This document shows, piece after piece, positions 7,864 to 15,830 of a DNA stretch of 63,529 nucleotides. Source of the DNA: Treponema sp. (GTDB lineage Bacteria; Spirochaetota; Spirochaetia; Treponematales; Treponemataceae); NCBI GenBank assembly GCA_024402505.1, contig JAKSTP010000002.1:1-63529 (forward strand), read 5' to 3'. The position numbers were made by a program, and so were the translations under genes. Within the stretch, counting starts at the first letter, position 1. Each line of letters starts with the position of its first letter. Below the pieces are notes generated by a model that did no database searches, was not told the DNA's origin, and saw only the letters and a program-made list of their open reading frames with translations.

Positions 7864-9177
7864 ATGATAAAGTCTGGCGGACATGCAGATCTTCCTCTCC
7901 ATGGCGGTATAGTTCCTAAGTGGCTTGCTGACCGCATGATGGTTATGGGCACACTGATTACTGAATCACTAGTAGATAATTTTGGAAGTGATGAGGTTTT
8001 GGTGCGGCTTAGTGACCCAATGTGGTTCCAGTCTTTTGGAGCAGTTCTTGGCATGGACTGGCACAGTTCCGGCATTACCACCAGCGTTATGTATGCCTTA
8101 AAACGTGGAATCAACTCCCGCAGCCAGGATCTGGGACTTTATGTTTGTGGCGGTCGCGGTAAATACTCAAGACTTACGCCCAACGAACTTCTGGAACACG
8201 CCGACCGCACCGGGTTAAACGGAGACGAACTTGTAGACACCTCCAAACTCTGTGCAAAAATCGACAATAACGCGGTTCAGGATGGTTTTCAGCTTTATCA
8301 GCATAACTTTATTGTTTCAAGAAGTGGAAACTGGACTGTTGTACAGCAGGGCATGAATACTGAAACCAGAACTGCCCGTCGTTATCACTGGAGTTCATCG
8401 GAACTGCGTTCCTTTGTAGAAAATCCACACTCTGGCGTTGTTGGTGAAAACCGGGGACGAATTTTAAATCTTACCGACACAAAAGCACGCACCACCCGTG
8501 ACAGAGTTCTGGAACTTTCTCTTGGAGACCCGGAAAAACTTATCCGTGAAATAAACCAGATGAAAAGCCCTGCCAACCAGATGATTGTTATGGAAGGCGG
8601 AAAAGTTGCAAAGCCTGTAAAAAAAGAAGAAATCGTAAGGATTCCGCCGCCTTCCTTGCAGCGGTGCGGGCCTTTTGGAGAAGTGCTTCATAACACCAAC
8701 GACCGTAACATCGTTATGCCAGCACACCATGATGTGCGTGCCGAAGACATTGACCTTAAGCGCCTGGGAGGAGTTCTTGCCACAGCCTACGCTACACGGC
8801 CGGAAAGCTTTGAGAAACTCATGCTTACACCTGGCTTAGGACCAAGAACACTGCAATCACTTACACTGGTAAGCGAAATCATCTACGGAACACCAAGCAG
8901 GTTTACAGATCCGGCTCGTTTCAGTTTTGCCCACGGTGGAAAAGACGGTCATCCTTTCCCGGTTCCATTAAAGGTTTACGATGAAAGCATTCGCATTCTT
9001 GGACAGAGTATCGAAAAATCAAAACTTGGAGATAACGACAAAACAGAATGTTTGAAACGGCTTCATCAGACTGCCCTGTATGTAGAAAGAAACTGCCAGC
9101 CTGAGGTAGATTTTGACAAGGCCACTGCCTACGAAAGAAGCATGTCACCGGAATGGGAAGGCCGTTGTGAGTGTTAA
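7864..9177 (+). CDS. DUF763 family protein
   Basis: 437 residues starting MIKSGGHADLPLHGGIVPKW. The opening (LPLHGG, PKWLADRMM), the GMDWHSSGITTS segment and the LTPGLGPRTLQSLTLVSEIIYG segment match the DUF763 family, found in archaea and scattered bacteria. The C-terminal third contains a helix-hairpin-helix-like run (LGPRTLQSL), which hints at nucleic-acid binding, but no enzymatic function is established that I can name. No signal peptide or membrane segment. It is a single gene, convergent with ybaK. Confidence 0.8.
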   Translation: MIKSGGHADLPLHGGIVPKWLADRMMVMGTLITESLVDNFGSDEVLVRLSDPMWFQSFGAVLGMDWHSSGITTSVMYALKRGINSRSQDLGLYVCGGRGKYSRLTPNELLEHADRTGLNGDELVDTSKLCAKIDNNAVQDGFQLYQHNFIVSRSGNWTVVQQGMNTETRTARRYHWSSSELRSFVENPHSGVVGENRGRILNLTDTKARTTRDRVLELSLGDPEKLIREINQMKSPANQMIVMEGGKVAKPVKKEEIVRIPPPSLQRCGPFGEVLHNTNDRNIVMPAHHDVRAEDIDLKRLGGVLATAYATRPESFEKLMLTPGLGPRTLQSLTLVSEIIYGTPSRFTDPARFSFAHGGKDGHPFPVPLKVYDESIRILGQSIEKSKLGDNDKTECLKRLHQTALYVERNCQPEVDFDKATAYERSMSPEWEGRCEC

Positions 9178-9210
9178 TTCCGGCAGTTAGGCTTAAATTA
9201 AAGAATTTTC

Positions 9211-9702
9211 TTAAAGTGCCAGATCCACAAATTCAGCGTTTACAGCACGAGCAAGGTCTTCCGGATTCAGACTGATCTGCACACCCCGCTGTCCTGCACT
9301 TATGTAGATTTTTTCGTGAAGCTGAGCCATTTCATCAATAAAGGTAGGATACTGTTTTTTCATACCCAGCGGGGAACAGCCACCGCGGATGTAACCTGTA
9401 AGGCTCATAAGTTCTTCGGGCTTTACGCTGGCCAGCTCTTTGCAGCCTACGGCAGTTCTTGCTTTTTTCAGGTTGATTTCACAATTGGCGGCCTGGCAGA
9501 ATACGTAAATCTGGCGGGTGTCACTTCGCATAACAATAGTTTTATAAACCTGTTCAACAGGGATTCCAAGCTTATTGGCGGTGCGTTCTGCGGCACCAAG
9601 TTCAAGCTTATGCTCACCATCGTCATCGTATGTGTGGGCTTCGAAGGGAATGTTTAGTTTTTCCAGGATTCGCATTGCATTTGTCTTAACATCTTTACCC
9701 AT
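9211..9702 (-). CDS. ybaK: Cys-tRNA(Pro)/Cys-tRNA(Cys) deacylase YbaK
   Basis: 163 residues of the YbaK/ProX editing family, which hydrolyses misacylated Cys-tRNA(Pro) in trans. Characteristic segments are TNAMRILEKL at the N-terminus, VYKTIVMRSD, the KKARTAVGCKELASVKPEEL block and the glycine-rich YIRGGCSPLGMKK that forms the substrate pocket. Start chosen at ATG 9702 behind GGAGA. It stands alone; its upstream side is occupied by the 180-bp tandem repeats, so its promoter must lie in or next to the repeat. Confidence 0.93.
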   Translation of the reverse strand: MGKDVKTNAMRILEKLNIPFEAHTYDDDGEHKLELGAAERTANKLGIPVEQVYKTIVMRSDTRQIYVFCQAANCEINLKKARTAVGCKELASVKPEELMSLTGYIRGGCSPLGMKKQYPTFIDEMAQLHEKIYISAGQRGVQISLNPEDLARAVNAEFVDLAL

Positions 9703-9781
9703 GAAAATCTCCTGCTACCGCGGGTGAAAAACTTTTCACCGTGCTGGCCTACCAAGGTTACAACTGCTTACCGGTGCATTC

Positions 9782-9866
9782 AAAAGCGGGTCCCAGCGAC
9801 GCGAAAAAATACACTCGCTCCCTGAGAAAACGGTCGCGGTGCATTTTTTTGCTGCGTCCCACTTTT
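9782..9866 (+). repeat. 85-bp palindromic element, copy in tandem unit 1
   Basis: Core from AAAAGCGGGTCCC to CCCACTTTT with partly complementary arms. Same family as 495-575 and 9962-10046. Confidence 0.75.
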
Positions 9867-9961
9867 GCCTGCACAATTCTTCGTCCCCGCGGGCTTACCG
9901 CGGGTGAAAAGTCTTTCACCGTGCTAGCCTACCAAGGTTACATCTACTTACCGGTGCACTC

Positions 9962-10046
9962 AAAAGCGGGTCCCAGCGACGCAAAAAAATTCACTCGCTC
10001 CCTGAGGAAACGGTCGCGGTGCATTTTTTTGCTGCGTCCCACTTTT
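9962..10046 (+). repeat. 85-bp palindromic element, copy in tandem unit 2
   Basis: Exactly 180 bp after the copy at 9782, with a handful of substitutions such as GACGCA for GACGCG. Confidence 0.75.
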
Positions 10047-10121
10047 GCCTGCACAATTCTCCGTCCCCGCGGGCTTTCCGCGGGTGAAAGGTCTTTCACC
10101 GTGCTGGCCTACCGCGGCGGG

Positions 10122-10724
10122 CTATAACTGGATTCGGCCGCGGAAGCTTAGTGATAAGGTGCGCTTGTCTATGTATTCAAGATCGCCGCCTACAGGGATT
10201 CCGGTTGCAAGGCGGGTTACTTTTATGCTGCGGTCTTCAAAAGTTTCTGAAATCACCTTGTTCAGGTAAAGCGCCGTAGTATCGCCCTCAACAGTTGGGT
10301 TTGTGGCCACAATAATTTCGGTAATTTCTGCGTTCTTACGGATTCTATCAACAAGTTCACCAATGCGGAGTCTGTCTGGACCAATCCCTTCCAGCGGCTT
10401 AATAAGTCCGCCAAGAACATGGTATGTGCCGCGGAACTCACGGTAAGCTTCAATTACACTTACGTCCTGGCTCTGTTCTACCACGCAGATTACATTCTGT
10501 TCCCGGAGAGGGTCCTGGCAAACAGAACAAGGGTCGCTTTCGGTCCATGCACCGCATACAGAGCAGGGCTTTATGCGCTCATGAAGCACCTTAAGCCGTT
10601 CTGAAAAAATACGGCACTCGCTGTCATCCACAGAAAGAAGATGATTTACAATGCGCTGGGCACTTTTTTTACCAATGCCTGGAAGTCGAGAAAAAGAGTC
10701 TGTAAGATCGTCGATTGCGTTCAT
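10122..10724 (-). CDS. recR: Recombination mediator RecR
   Basis: 200 residues. An N-terminal helix-hairpin-helix (SRLPGIGKKSAQRIVNHLL), a C4 zinc finger (CSVC...CSVC), a Toprim domain (VICVVEQSQDVSVIEA) and the C-terminal Walker-like segment (RLATGIPVGGDLEYID) appear in order. With RecO/RecF it loads RecA at gaps. I start at ATG 10724, which has GGTGGG just upstream. The gene lies 6 bases after ybaB and two genes after thyX, forming a thyX-ybaB-recR operon; ybaB-recR pairing is common in bacteria. Its stop abuts the 180-bp tandem repeat. Confidence 0.96.
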   Translation of the reverse strand: MNAIDDLTDSFSRLPGIGKKSAQRIVNHLLSVDDSECRIFSERLKVLHERIKPCSVCGAWTESDPCSVCQDPLREQNVICVVEQSQDVSVIEAYREFRGTYHVLGGLIKPLEGIGPDRLRIGELVDRIRKNAEITEIIVATNPTVEGDTTALYLNKVISETFEDRSIKVTRLATGIPVGGDLEYIDKRTLSLSFRGRIQL

Positions 10725-10748
10725 AGTCCCACCCACACGCAAAAAAAA

Positions 10749-11054
10749 CTAGAGTCCAGGAATGTTCAGTCCGTTTAAAAGTGGTCCGGTTTTTTCTTTA
10801 ATTTTTTCCTGAATGTTTGCCATGGCGTCGTGGTGTGCCGCAATAATCAGGTCCTGGAGCATTTTTACGTCGCGATTATCAACACAGATTGGATCAAGCT
10901 GAATATCGGTCATTTCAAAAGTACCGTTCATTGTAACCTGAACCATTTTTCCACCGGAAGAACCAGTAGCAGTAAGGGCCCCGATTTCTTCCTTAAGTTT
11001 TTCGGCCTGTTCTTTAATAGCGCCGGCATTTTTAAACATTTCAAACGGGTTCAT
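10749..11054 (-). CDS. ybaB: YbaB/EbfC family nucleoid-associated protein
   Basis: 101 residues, the normal size. Starts MNPFEMFKNAGAIKEQAEKLKEEI (coiled-coil arm), then the glycine-rich GSSGGKMVQVTMNGTFEMTDIQLDP sheet that forms the DNA-clamp dimer. Binds DNA in the cytoplasm. Its ATG overlaps the thyX stop as TAATG, implying translational coupling, and recR follows by 24 bases. Confidence 0.94.
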   Translation of the reverse strand: MNPFEMFKNAGAIKEQAEKLKEEIGALTATGSSGGKMVQVTMNGTFEMTDIQLDPICVDNRDVKMLQDLIIAAHHDAMANIQEKIKEKTGPLLNGLNIPGL

Positions 11055-11890
11055 TAAAGTTGTACCCCTGTAGCAATTTTTTCGTTGAAGCGGTCCAGTT
11101 TTTTTCCTTCAAGAGGATTTGGCTGTCCGTTCATTACTGCACGCAGAGCTTCCATTTCTTCACCGCTGAAGTTTACTCCATGTTCCATGTGGTTGATAAA
11201 AGATTCTGTAGCCATTGGAGCAACTTTTTTACACATTTCAAGCATTACTTCTGCATATACCCGGATTTCATACTGTGCGTGTGAATCCAGGCGCAGTTTA
11301 AGGAAGTGGAACAGGTTGTGAAGATCCATTTCCCAATAAAATTCTGTATAAAGAGAAAGAGGAAGATTTACACGGGCAAGTTCACGTGCAACACCTTCAT
11401 CAAGAAGTTCAGAATAGTTTTCGTAAGCAACTTTCTGTCCATCAACAAGATTATCTACTACTTTCTGAGCCATTTCCTTATCAAAAGCTTCTGATGCACG
11501 GCCCTGTTTATTGTCTTTGCTCTGTGGAGAAACCTTGTCCAGTTCAGGAACGTAGAATTCTTCTTTCATAACAGAATATCTTCCTGAAACTTCATTCATG
11601 CGTCCCATACGGTGTCGTACCCACTGACGAGCAACAAAGATAGGCATTTTTACATGGAAGGTCATTACAACCTGTTCAAAAGGTGATGTGTGCTGGTGGC
11701 GCAAAAGATAATCAATAAGAGCACCATCCTGTGAAACCGACTTTGTTCCTTCACCGTAAGAAACTCGTGCCGACTGAACAATGCGCTGGTCGCCGCCAAA
11801 ATAATCTACCAATCGGACAAAACCCTTGTCCAAAACCTTATATTCTTTGTCCAGAATTTCTTCTGCTTCAGGTACGATACAGTGTGCCAT
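11054..11890 (-). CDS. thyX: Flavin-dependent thymidylate synthase ThyX
   Basis: 278 residues. Converts dUMP to dTMP using methylene-tetrahydrofolate, FAD and NADPH. The signature RHR-x7-S is present: RHR at 92-94 and Ser102 in NEVSGRY. The residue after RHRMG is Arg where many ThyX proteins have Ser or another small residue; this position is not the conserved serine. The C-terminus (LFHFLKLRLDSHAQYEIRVYA) matches the family. It leads the thyX-ybaB-recR operon with AAGGAT before the ATG. Confidence 0.95.
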   Translation of the reverse strand: MAHCIVPEAEEILDKEYKVLDKGFVRLVDYFGGDQRIVQSARVSYGEGTKSVSQDGALIDYLLRHQHTSPFEQVVMTFHVKMPIFVARQWVRHRMGRMNEVSGRYSVMKEEFYVPELDKVSPQSKDNKQGRASEAFDKEMAQKVVDNLVDGQKVAYENYSELLDEGVARELARVNLPLSLYTEFYWEMDLHNLFHFLKLRLDSHAQYEIRVYAEVMLEMCKKVAPMATESFINHMEHGVNFSGEEMEALRAVMNGQPNPLEGKKLDRFNEKIATGVQL

Positions 11891-11923
11891 AATAAATCCT
11901 TTTTATATATTGTTTTTGAAAAG

Positions 11924-12487
11924 TTATTCTTCGTTGCGAACTTCTACATCTTTTGCAACAGTTGTGTTTTTCATGCGAAGAACCTGTACTGTAAGAAGTA
12001 CGATTCCTGCCGAAAGTGTAAGAATACCAATGATTCTGATAAGGCTCTTTCCAAGTTTTTCAGGTCCAATAAGGAACAGAAGAACTGCTGCAGCAATATG
12101 GAACAGACTTTCTACTGTAAGAGCCTTTCTGTCTACATCGCTGTCTTTAAGCTGGCTTGAAGCAAACAATCCGCCAAAAGCAGAAATAACCAGGTAAACA
12201 CCAAGAATGTAGGTAATGGCAAACCAGGCAGTTTTTGCAATGAACAGCGGCACAATTACGGCAATAAGCCCCATTACAATGTTTGCTGCAGATTTATAAA
12301 GAATTGTTTTCTGAAAGGTTGAGTTTGTAGAAATTGATTTTTCATACATAAGACTGTAAACACCGTCAGCAACGGCACCAAGTCCCAGCAGAACAACCAG
12401 AGCTTTTACAATAAAAACAGGAGCAGCGGTAAGAATAATACCGGCAACCAAAAGTACTCCGCCAATAATCCAATTTGTCTTTTTCAT
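11924..12487 (-). CDS. DUF308 (HdeD-like) membrane protein
   Basis: 187 residues with about six hydrophobic helices in three hairpins (IIGGVLLVAGIILTAAPVF, ALVVLLGLGAVADGVYSL, IVMGLIAVIVPLF, AWFAITYILGVYLVISAFGGLF, then two more). This is the DUF308/HdeD pattern of inner-membrane proteins of uncertain role, some linked to acid stress. A strong AGGAGG precedes the ATG. It lies between thyX and the cNMP-binding regulator on the same strand. Confidence 0.75.
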   Translation of the reverse strand: MKKTNWIIGGVLLVAGIILTAAPVFIVKALVVLLGLGAVADGVYSLMYEKSISTNSTFQKTILYKSAANIVMGLIAVIVPLFIAKTAWFAITYILGVYLVISAFGGLFASSQLKDSDVDRKALTVESLFHIAAAVLLFLIGPEKLGKSLIRIIGILTLSAGIVLLTVQVLRMKNTTVAKDVEVRNEE

Positions 12488-12526
12488 ACACTCCTCCTTT
12501 CAGCTTAAGCCCGTTTCAGGCTTTCT

Positions 12527-13756
12527 TTATTTTTCGTCGATCTTTCCGTAAACACGTTTAAGGTCGTTGATGTTATTTACCACAACGTATGTGTCGTAGA
12601 TTTCAATCTTTCGGCGTTCAACCAATTTGTGCAATTCTGCGTTGGTTGTATCCAATGGAAGACCAGCCCAGTGAGCAACATCACCTACAGTTACGTTCAG
12701 GCGGCGCTGTCGTTCGTTTGGTTTTCCAGGATTCATTTCATCAAGCATAAGAAGAACGTTTACAACACGAGCAGAAATATCTTTGATTACAAGAATCTTG
12801 AATCGGCGTTTCTGATCGTAAATACGTTTGCAGAAAAGTTTAAGCAGGATCAGGGCAATCTGTGGGTTTCCGGTAATGAGCACTTCAAAGTTTGCCTTGT
12901 TGAATTCCAGACATTCTACTTTTCCGTCAGCAAGACAGGTTGCCGATCGAGGTGATGAATCAAGGATAGCCATTTCACCAAAGAATTCACCTGGTTTCAG
13001 AATATCAAGGTTTTTCTTTGCACCGTTTACACATTTTGCCAGCTGAACGTTTCCACTCTTAATAAGATAGAAGCTGTCACCTGGTTCAAATTCCGAAATA
13101 ATTACCTGACCCGGTTCGTAAGTTTTTGCAAAGCGGGCAAAGGCTGGAAGACTGAAGATCTGAAGTGAACTTGCTTCTCCTGCTGGTTCTGTTGACACAT
13201 ATGTTGCACCTCGTGCAGCCTGTTTCTGTGCACGAAGAAGACATTCTTTAAGGATTGGAGCTACTTCCCCTTTTCGAGGAGAGTCTGGGAATCGCTGAAT
13301 GAACTTTGTATAAACATCTGCTGCAGAACGGAACTGTTCTTCATCATAAAAACTCTTTGCAACAGCAAGCATGCCGGACTGCTGATCTTCTACAACATTG
13401 TTCAAAATTGATTCAATTTTTTTATGAATCTGGCGAAGCTGATTTGAGAATACACGAAGCATTTTCATAATCAACTGTTTGTTCTGACTGAAGAGGATTT
13501 CAAATTCCTTTACAGTAAGACAAACTGCCATAGTTTCTGTAAGAGCTGTAGCGCTTTCTTCACGAGGGAAATGACCCAACGCTGATTTTACACCAAAGAA
13601 TTCACCCGGTTTTACCTGTTCTACTACCTGAGCACCAGTTTCAATATCGGTACTTGTAAGAACAAGAGTTCCCTGCTGCAGGATGTAAATGCGGTCGTCA
13701 TGATCTCCTTCAAAGTAAACAACAGCACCTTTTGTATATTGCATAGCCTTTGGCAT
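12527..13756 (-). CDS. CRP-family protein with two cyclic-nucleotide-binding domains and a winged helix
   Basis: 409 residues from ATG 13756, which has GGAGG six bases upstream; an ATG 12 codons earlier lacks one. A first cNMP-binding beta-roll covers about 8-120 (GDHDDRIYILQQGTLVL, GEFFG), a helical TPR-like linker 135-190 (ADVYTKFIQRFPDSPRKGE), a second beta-roll 210-315 (FEPGDSFYLIKSGNVQLA, GEFFGEMAILDSSPRSAT) and a winged helix at the end. The second domain keeps GE-x6-SPRSAT, the phosphate-binding cassette with Arg; the first does not clearly. T. pallidum has a similar double-domain protein. Likely a transcription regulator sensing a cyclic nucleotide. Confidence 0.82.
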   Translation of the reverse strand: MPKAMQYTKGAVVYFEGDHDDRIYILQQGTLVLTSTDIETGAQVVEQVKPGEFFGVKSALGHFPREESATALTETMAVCLTVKEFEILFSQNKQLIMKMLRVFSNQLRQIHKKIESILNNVVEDQQSGMLAVAKSFYDEEQFRSAADVYTKFIQRFPDSPRKGEVAPILKECLLRAQKQAARGATYVSTEPAGEASSLQIFSLPAFARFAKTYEPGQVIISEFEPGDSFYLIKSGNVQLAKCVNGAKKNLDILKPGEFFGEMAILDSSPRSATCLADGKVECLEFNKANFEVLITGNPQIALILLKLFCKRIYDQKRRFKILVIKDISARVVNVLLMLDEMNPGKPNERQRRLNVTVGDVAHWAGLPLDTTNAELHKLVERRKIEIYDTYVVVNNINDLKRVYGKIDEK

Positions 13757-13814
13757 ATAAGGCCTCCATCTACAGATTATAATTCTATTCATTATACCAC
13801 AAAGCCCCCAAATA

Positions 13815-13823
13815 TGCTATTAT
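13815..13823 (+). promoter_or_regulatory. Extended -10 promoter, predicted near-leaderless start
   Basis: TGcTATTAT forms an extended -10 element; no good -35 is seen. The predicted +1 is 13830, two bases before the ATG at 13832. Between them lies only a T-run, with no ribosome-binding site. Confidence 0.6.
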
Positions 13824-13831
13824 TTTTTTGT

Positions 13832-14677
13832 ATGATTGATTTGCACGTTCACACCACCGCTTCAGACGGCCAGTATACTCCTTATGAGATTGTTTCCATG
13901 GCAGCCGAAAAAGGCCTTTCTGCCATAGCTGTAACCGATCACGATACTGTAAATGGACTGGAAGAAGCCAAAAATGCGGCTGAAAAACTCAAAATTAAGT
14001 TTGTTCCCGGTGTTGAACTGAACATAAACTGGCCTACAGGTGAATTCCATCTTCTTGGCCTTGGCCTTAAAAACATTTCACCATCTCTTGCGGAGCATAT
14101 GAACATTCTTCAGCGGGACCGCATTACCAGAAACGAAAAAATGATGCAAAAAATGCAGGAACTTGGCTATGACGTTTCCATGGAAGAAATGCTGGCCGAC
14201 AATCCTGACACGGTAATTGGACGCCCCCACCTGGCCCGTTATTTCACAAAAAAAGGAATCGTTAAACAACCTCAGATTGCCTTTGATAAATTTATCGGGA
14301 AAGGACGGCCTGCCTATGTTGAGCGGACAGGTCTTAATATTGATGAAGCCGTTGTTGCCATTAACGAAAGCGGCGGTCATCCAGTAATTGCTCATCCTAT
14401 GTCACTTTATCTTTCCTGGGGAAAAATGCCCGACACACTGCAGGATCTTTTTGACCGGGGAGTTGAAGGAATGGAAGCTTTTCATCCCGGCGCACGCACC
14501 ACCGACTGTTTCCGCTTAAGAGAACTAGGTGAAAAAATCGGTATGAAAGTAACCGCCGGAAGTGATTTTCATGGTGAAAAAATCCGTGCCGACCGTCGTC
14601 TTGGTCACACCTGCAGCGACAAAAAAATCAACGATTATCTTATAAAATGTGACGAAATCCTGGCCTGGTTGTCATAA
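13832..14677 (+). CDS. PHP-domain phosphoesterase (nucleoside bisphosphate phosphatase-like)
   Basis: 281 residues. The PHP signature is clear: DLHVHTTASDG at the N-terminus, AVTDHDT, GVELNI, AHPMSL and GSDFHGE, which bind the metal cluster. The family includes RNase AM (YciV), which removes 5' nucleotides and acts on 3',5'-bisphosphates. The ATG at 13832 puts the motif at residues 3-13 as in homologues; longer upstream frames are not coding-like. No Shine-Dalgarno. It is divergent from the cNMP regulator, 75 bases apart. Confidence 0.88.
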   Translation: MIDLHVHTTASDGQYTPYEIVSMAAEKGLSAIAVTDHDTVNGLEEAKNAAEKLKIKFVPGVELNINWPTGEFHLLGLGLKNISPSLAEHMNILQRDRITRNEKMMQKMQELGYDVSMEEMLADNPDTVIGRPHLARYFTKKGIVKQPQIAFDKFIGKGRPAYVERTGLNIDEAVVAINESGGHPVIAHPMSLYLSWGKMPDTLQDLFDRGVEGMEAFHPGARTTDCFRLRELGEKIGMKVTAGSDFHGEKIRADRRLGHTCSDKKINDYLIKCDEILAWLS

Positions 14678-14705
14678 AAGATTTTCATTTTTGAAGAAAC
14701 TGTAG

Positions 14706-14711
14706 TATAAT
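14706..14711 (+). promoter_or_regulatory. -10 element upstream of the 14727 gene
   Basis: TATAAT with predicted +1 near 14718, leaving a leader of only about 9 bases (CCCATTATT) without a ribosome-binding site. Confidence 0.5.
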
Positions 14712-14726
14712 TGAAGTCCCATTATT

Positions 14727-15800
14727 ATGACTCAAACTGCAGAATTCGAAAGCATTGATATAAACTCATTTTACGACAACGAGCCTCTCCTGGTAGAAGA
14801 AAATATTACCGAAGTCTTTTCGCCTAAAGAAGGAATGACTGTAAAGACTGTTATGGATAAGGTTCGTCTTTCTGATCCGGAACGAGCCGATATCTTTGAT
14901 GACCGCATTAAAGATCTTGAACACCTGGCACAGTCGGTAACCCGTTTCCCTTCACTTCTGGAACGACATGAACTGGCCGGTGGAACCAGAACACCAAAAA
15001 TCCTTATTGAATCTTTAATCAAACACCTGGGACAGGGAGATGCTACACTTCAGCTTCCATCAAAAGCTGTTCTTGGGAAAGGCTTTCTGGTTGCAAAAAT
15101 GCACCTTCTTTCTTCAATTTCAAAATATGCTGGCCGAGTTGAAGGCCTTGAAAAAGAAGCCCAGGAGCTTGCCAACGACACCATTCTTGCCATGTTCAGC
15201 CTTCTTGCCGAAGACGTTTACCTGAACTTAATCTGCGACGACACACAGCCAATGGAATACCGCCGTGAATGGGCACTTTCACTTCTTCTTCTGTGGGAAC
15301 ACTGGAATGATCAGAATGTTGAAAATGTTGCTCCGGTTCTTCAGTCTGTATGGCAGGCCCGCCGAAAACTTGCTCCAGCCTTTGGTACAATGATGGGAAC
15401 TTCCGAACTGCTGCTCATCTCCATGCAGATGGATGAACAGTGGATTGCCTTTATTAAACAGAAGATGGGAGATCCTGGAGTTTCACAGGCCATGGAAGAG
15501 TTCCTTTTTGGTATTTCCTACGAACAGATTGGCACACTACGTTCAATTCTCCGTAACAAAGGAATTGCCGCCATTGGCCGCGATGAAGTTTCTGCCTTCC
15601 TTGGTGAACACGTAAAAGCCGACGCCGGTCTTGATTACCGTGACTTTTATTCAATGTACACCGTTCGCCGGGATAACGCCCGTTCTCGAGCCCGCCTGAA
15701 GCTTGAAGGCCCTCGAAAAACACTTGAAGATTACTTCATCCAGTTTGTAACTGAACTCAATAAAGAAAAGCAGAAAAATGATGCTTTTGCTGATTTATAA
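14727..15800 (+). CDS. Hypothetical helical protein, unrecognised
   Basis: 357 residues, soluble, predicted largely alpha-helical, with no signal peptide or membrane segment. Landmarks are LERHELAGGTRTPKILIESLIKHL, a central EYRREWALSLLLLWEHW, and a basic RRDNARSRARLKLEGPRKTLEDYF near the end. I recognise no catalytic motif. It is followed 30 bases later by the XRE-cupin gene and then the second PHP gene, so the three may be co-transcribed. The family may be limited to spirochaetes, but I cannot check. The start has no Shine-Dalgarno. Confidence 0.7.
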   Translation: MTQTAEFESIDINSFYDNEPLLVEENITEVFSPKEGMTVKTVMDKVRLSDPERADIFDDRIKDLEHLAQSVTRFPSLLERHELAGGTRTPKILIESLIKHLGQGDATLQLPSKAVLGKGFLVAKMHLLSSISKYAGRVEGLEKEAQELANDTILAMFSLLAEDVYLNLICDDTQPMEYRREWALSLLLLWEHWNDQNVENVAPVLQSVWQARRKLAPAFGTMMGTSELLLISMQMDEQWIAFIKQKMGDPGVSQAMEEFLFGISYEQIGTLRSILRNKGIAAIGRDEVSAFLGEHVKADAGLDYRDFYSMYTVRRDNARSRARLKLEGPRKTLEDYFIQFVTELNKEKQKNDAFADL

Positions 15801-15830
15801 AAGACTCAAATAAAATCTGGAGATATAAAA

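Larger units (their letters stand above)
9716..10121 (+). repeat. 180-bp tandem repeat, two full copies and a partial third
   Basis: Copies start at 9716, 9896 and 10076, an exact 180-bp period; the third stops after about 45 bases against the end of recR. Each copy has a short inverted repeat (CGGGTGAAAA...TTTTCACCG), a GCCTACC(A)AGG segment, and the 85-bp palindromic core seen inverted at 495-575. Copies differ at about a dozen positions, so the duplication is not brand new. A 128-codon open frame runs through it but only mirrors the repeat. This fills the whole interval between ybaK and recR; no gene is seen. Confidence 0.85.

Noticed and set aside
9741..10127. Plus-strand open frame of 128 codons
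   Set aside because: 180 is a multiple of three, so the tandem repeat keeps the frame open; the peptide just repeats itself.
13700..13831. Longer N-terminus for the PHP protein
   Set aside because: The upstream frame covers the divergent regulator start and its promoter; the PHP motif belongs at residue 3 as in homologues.
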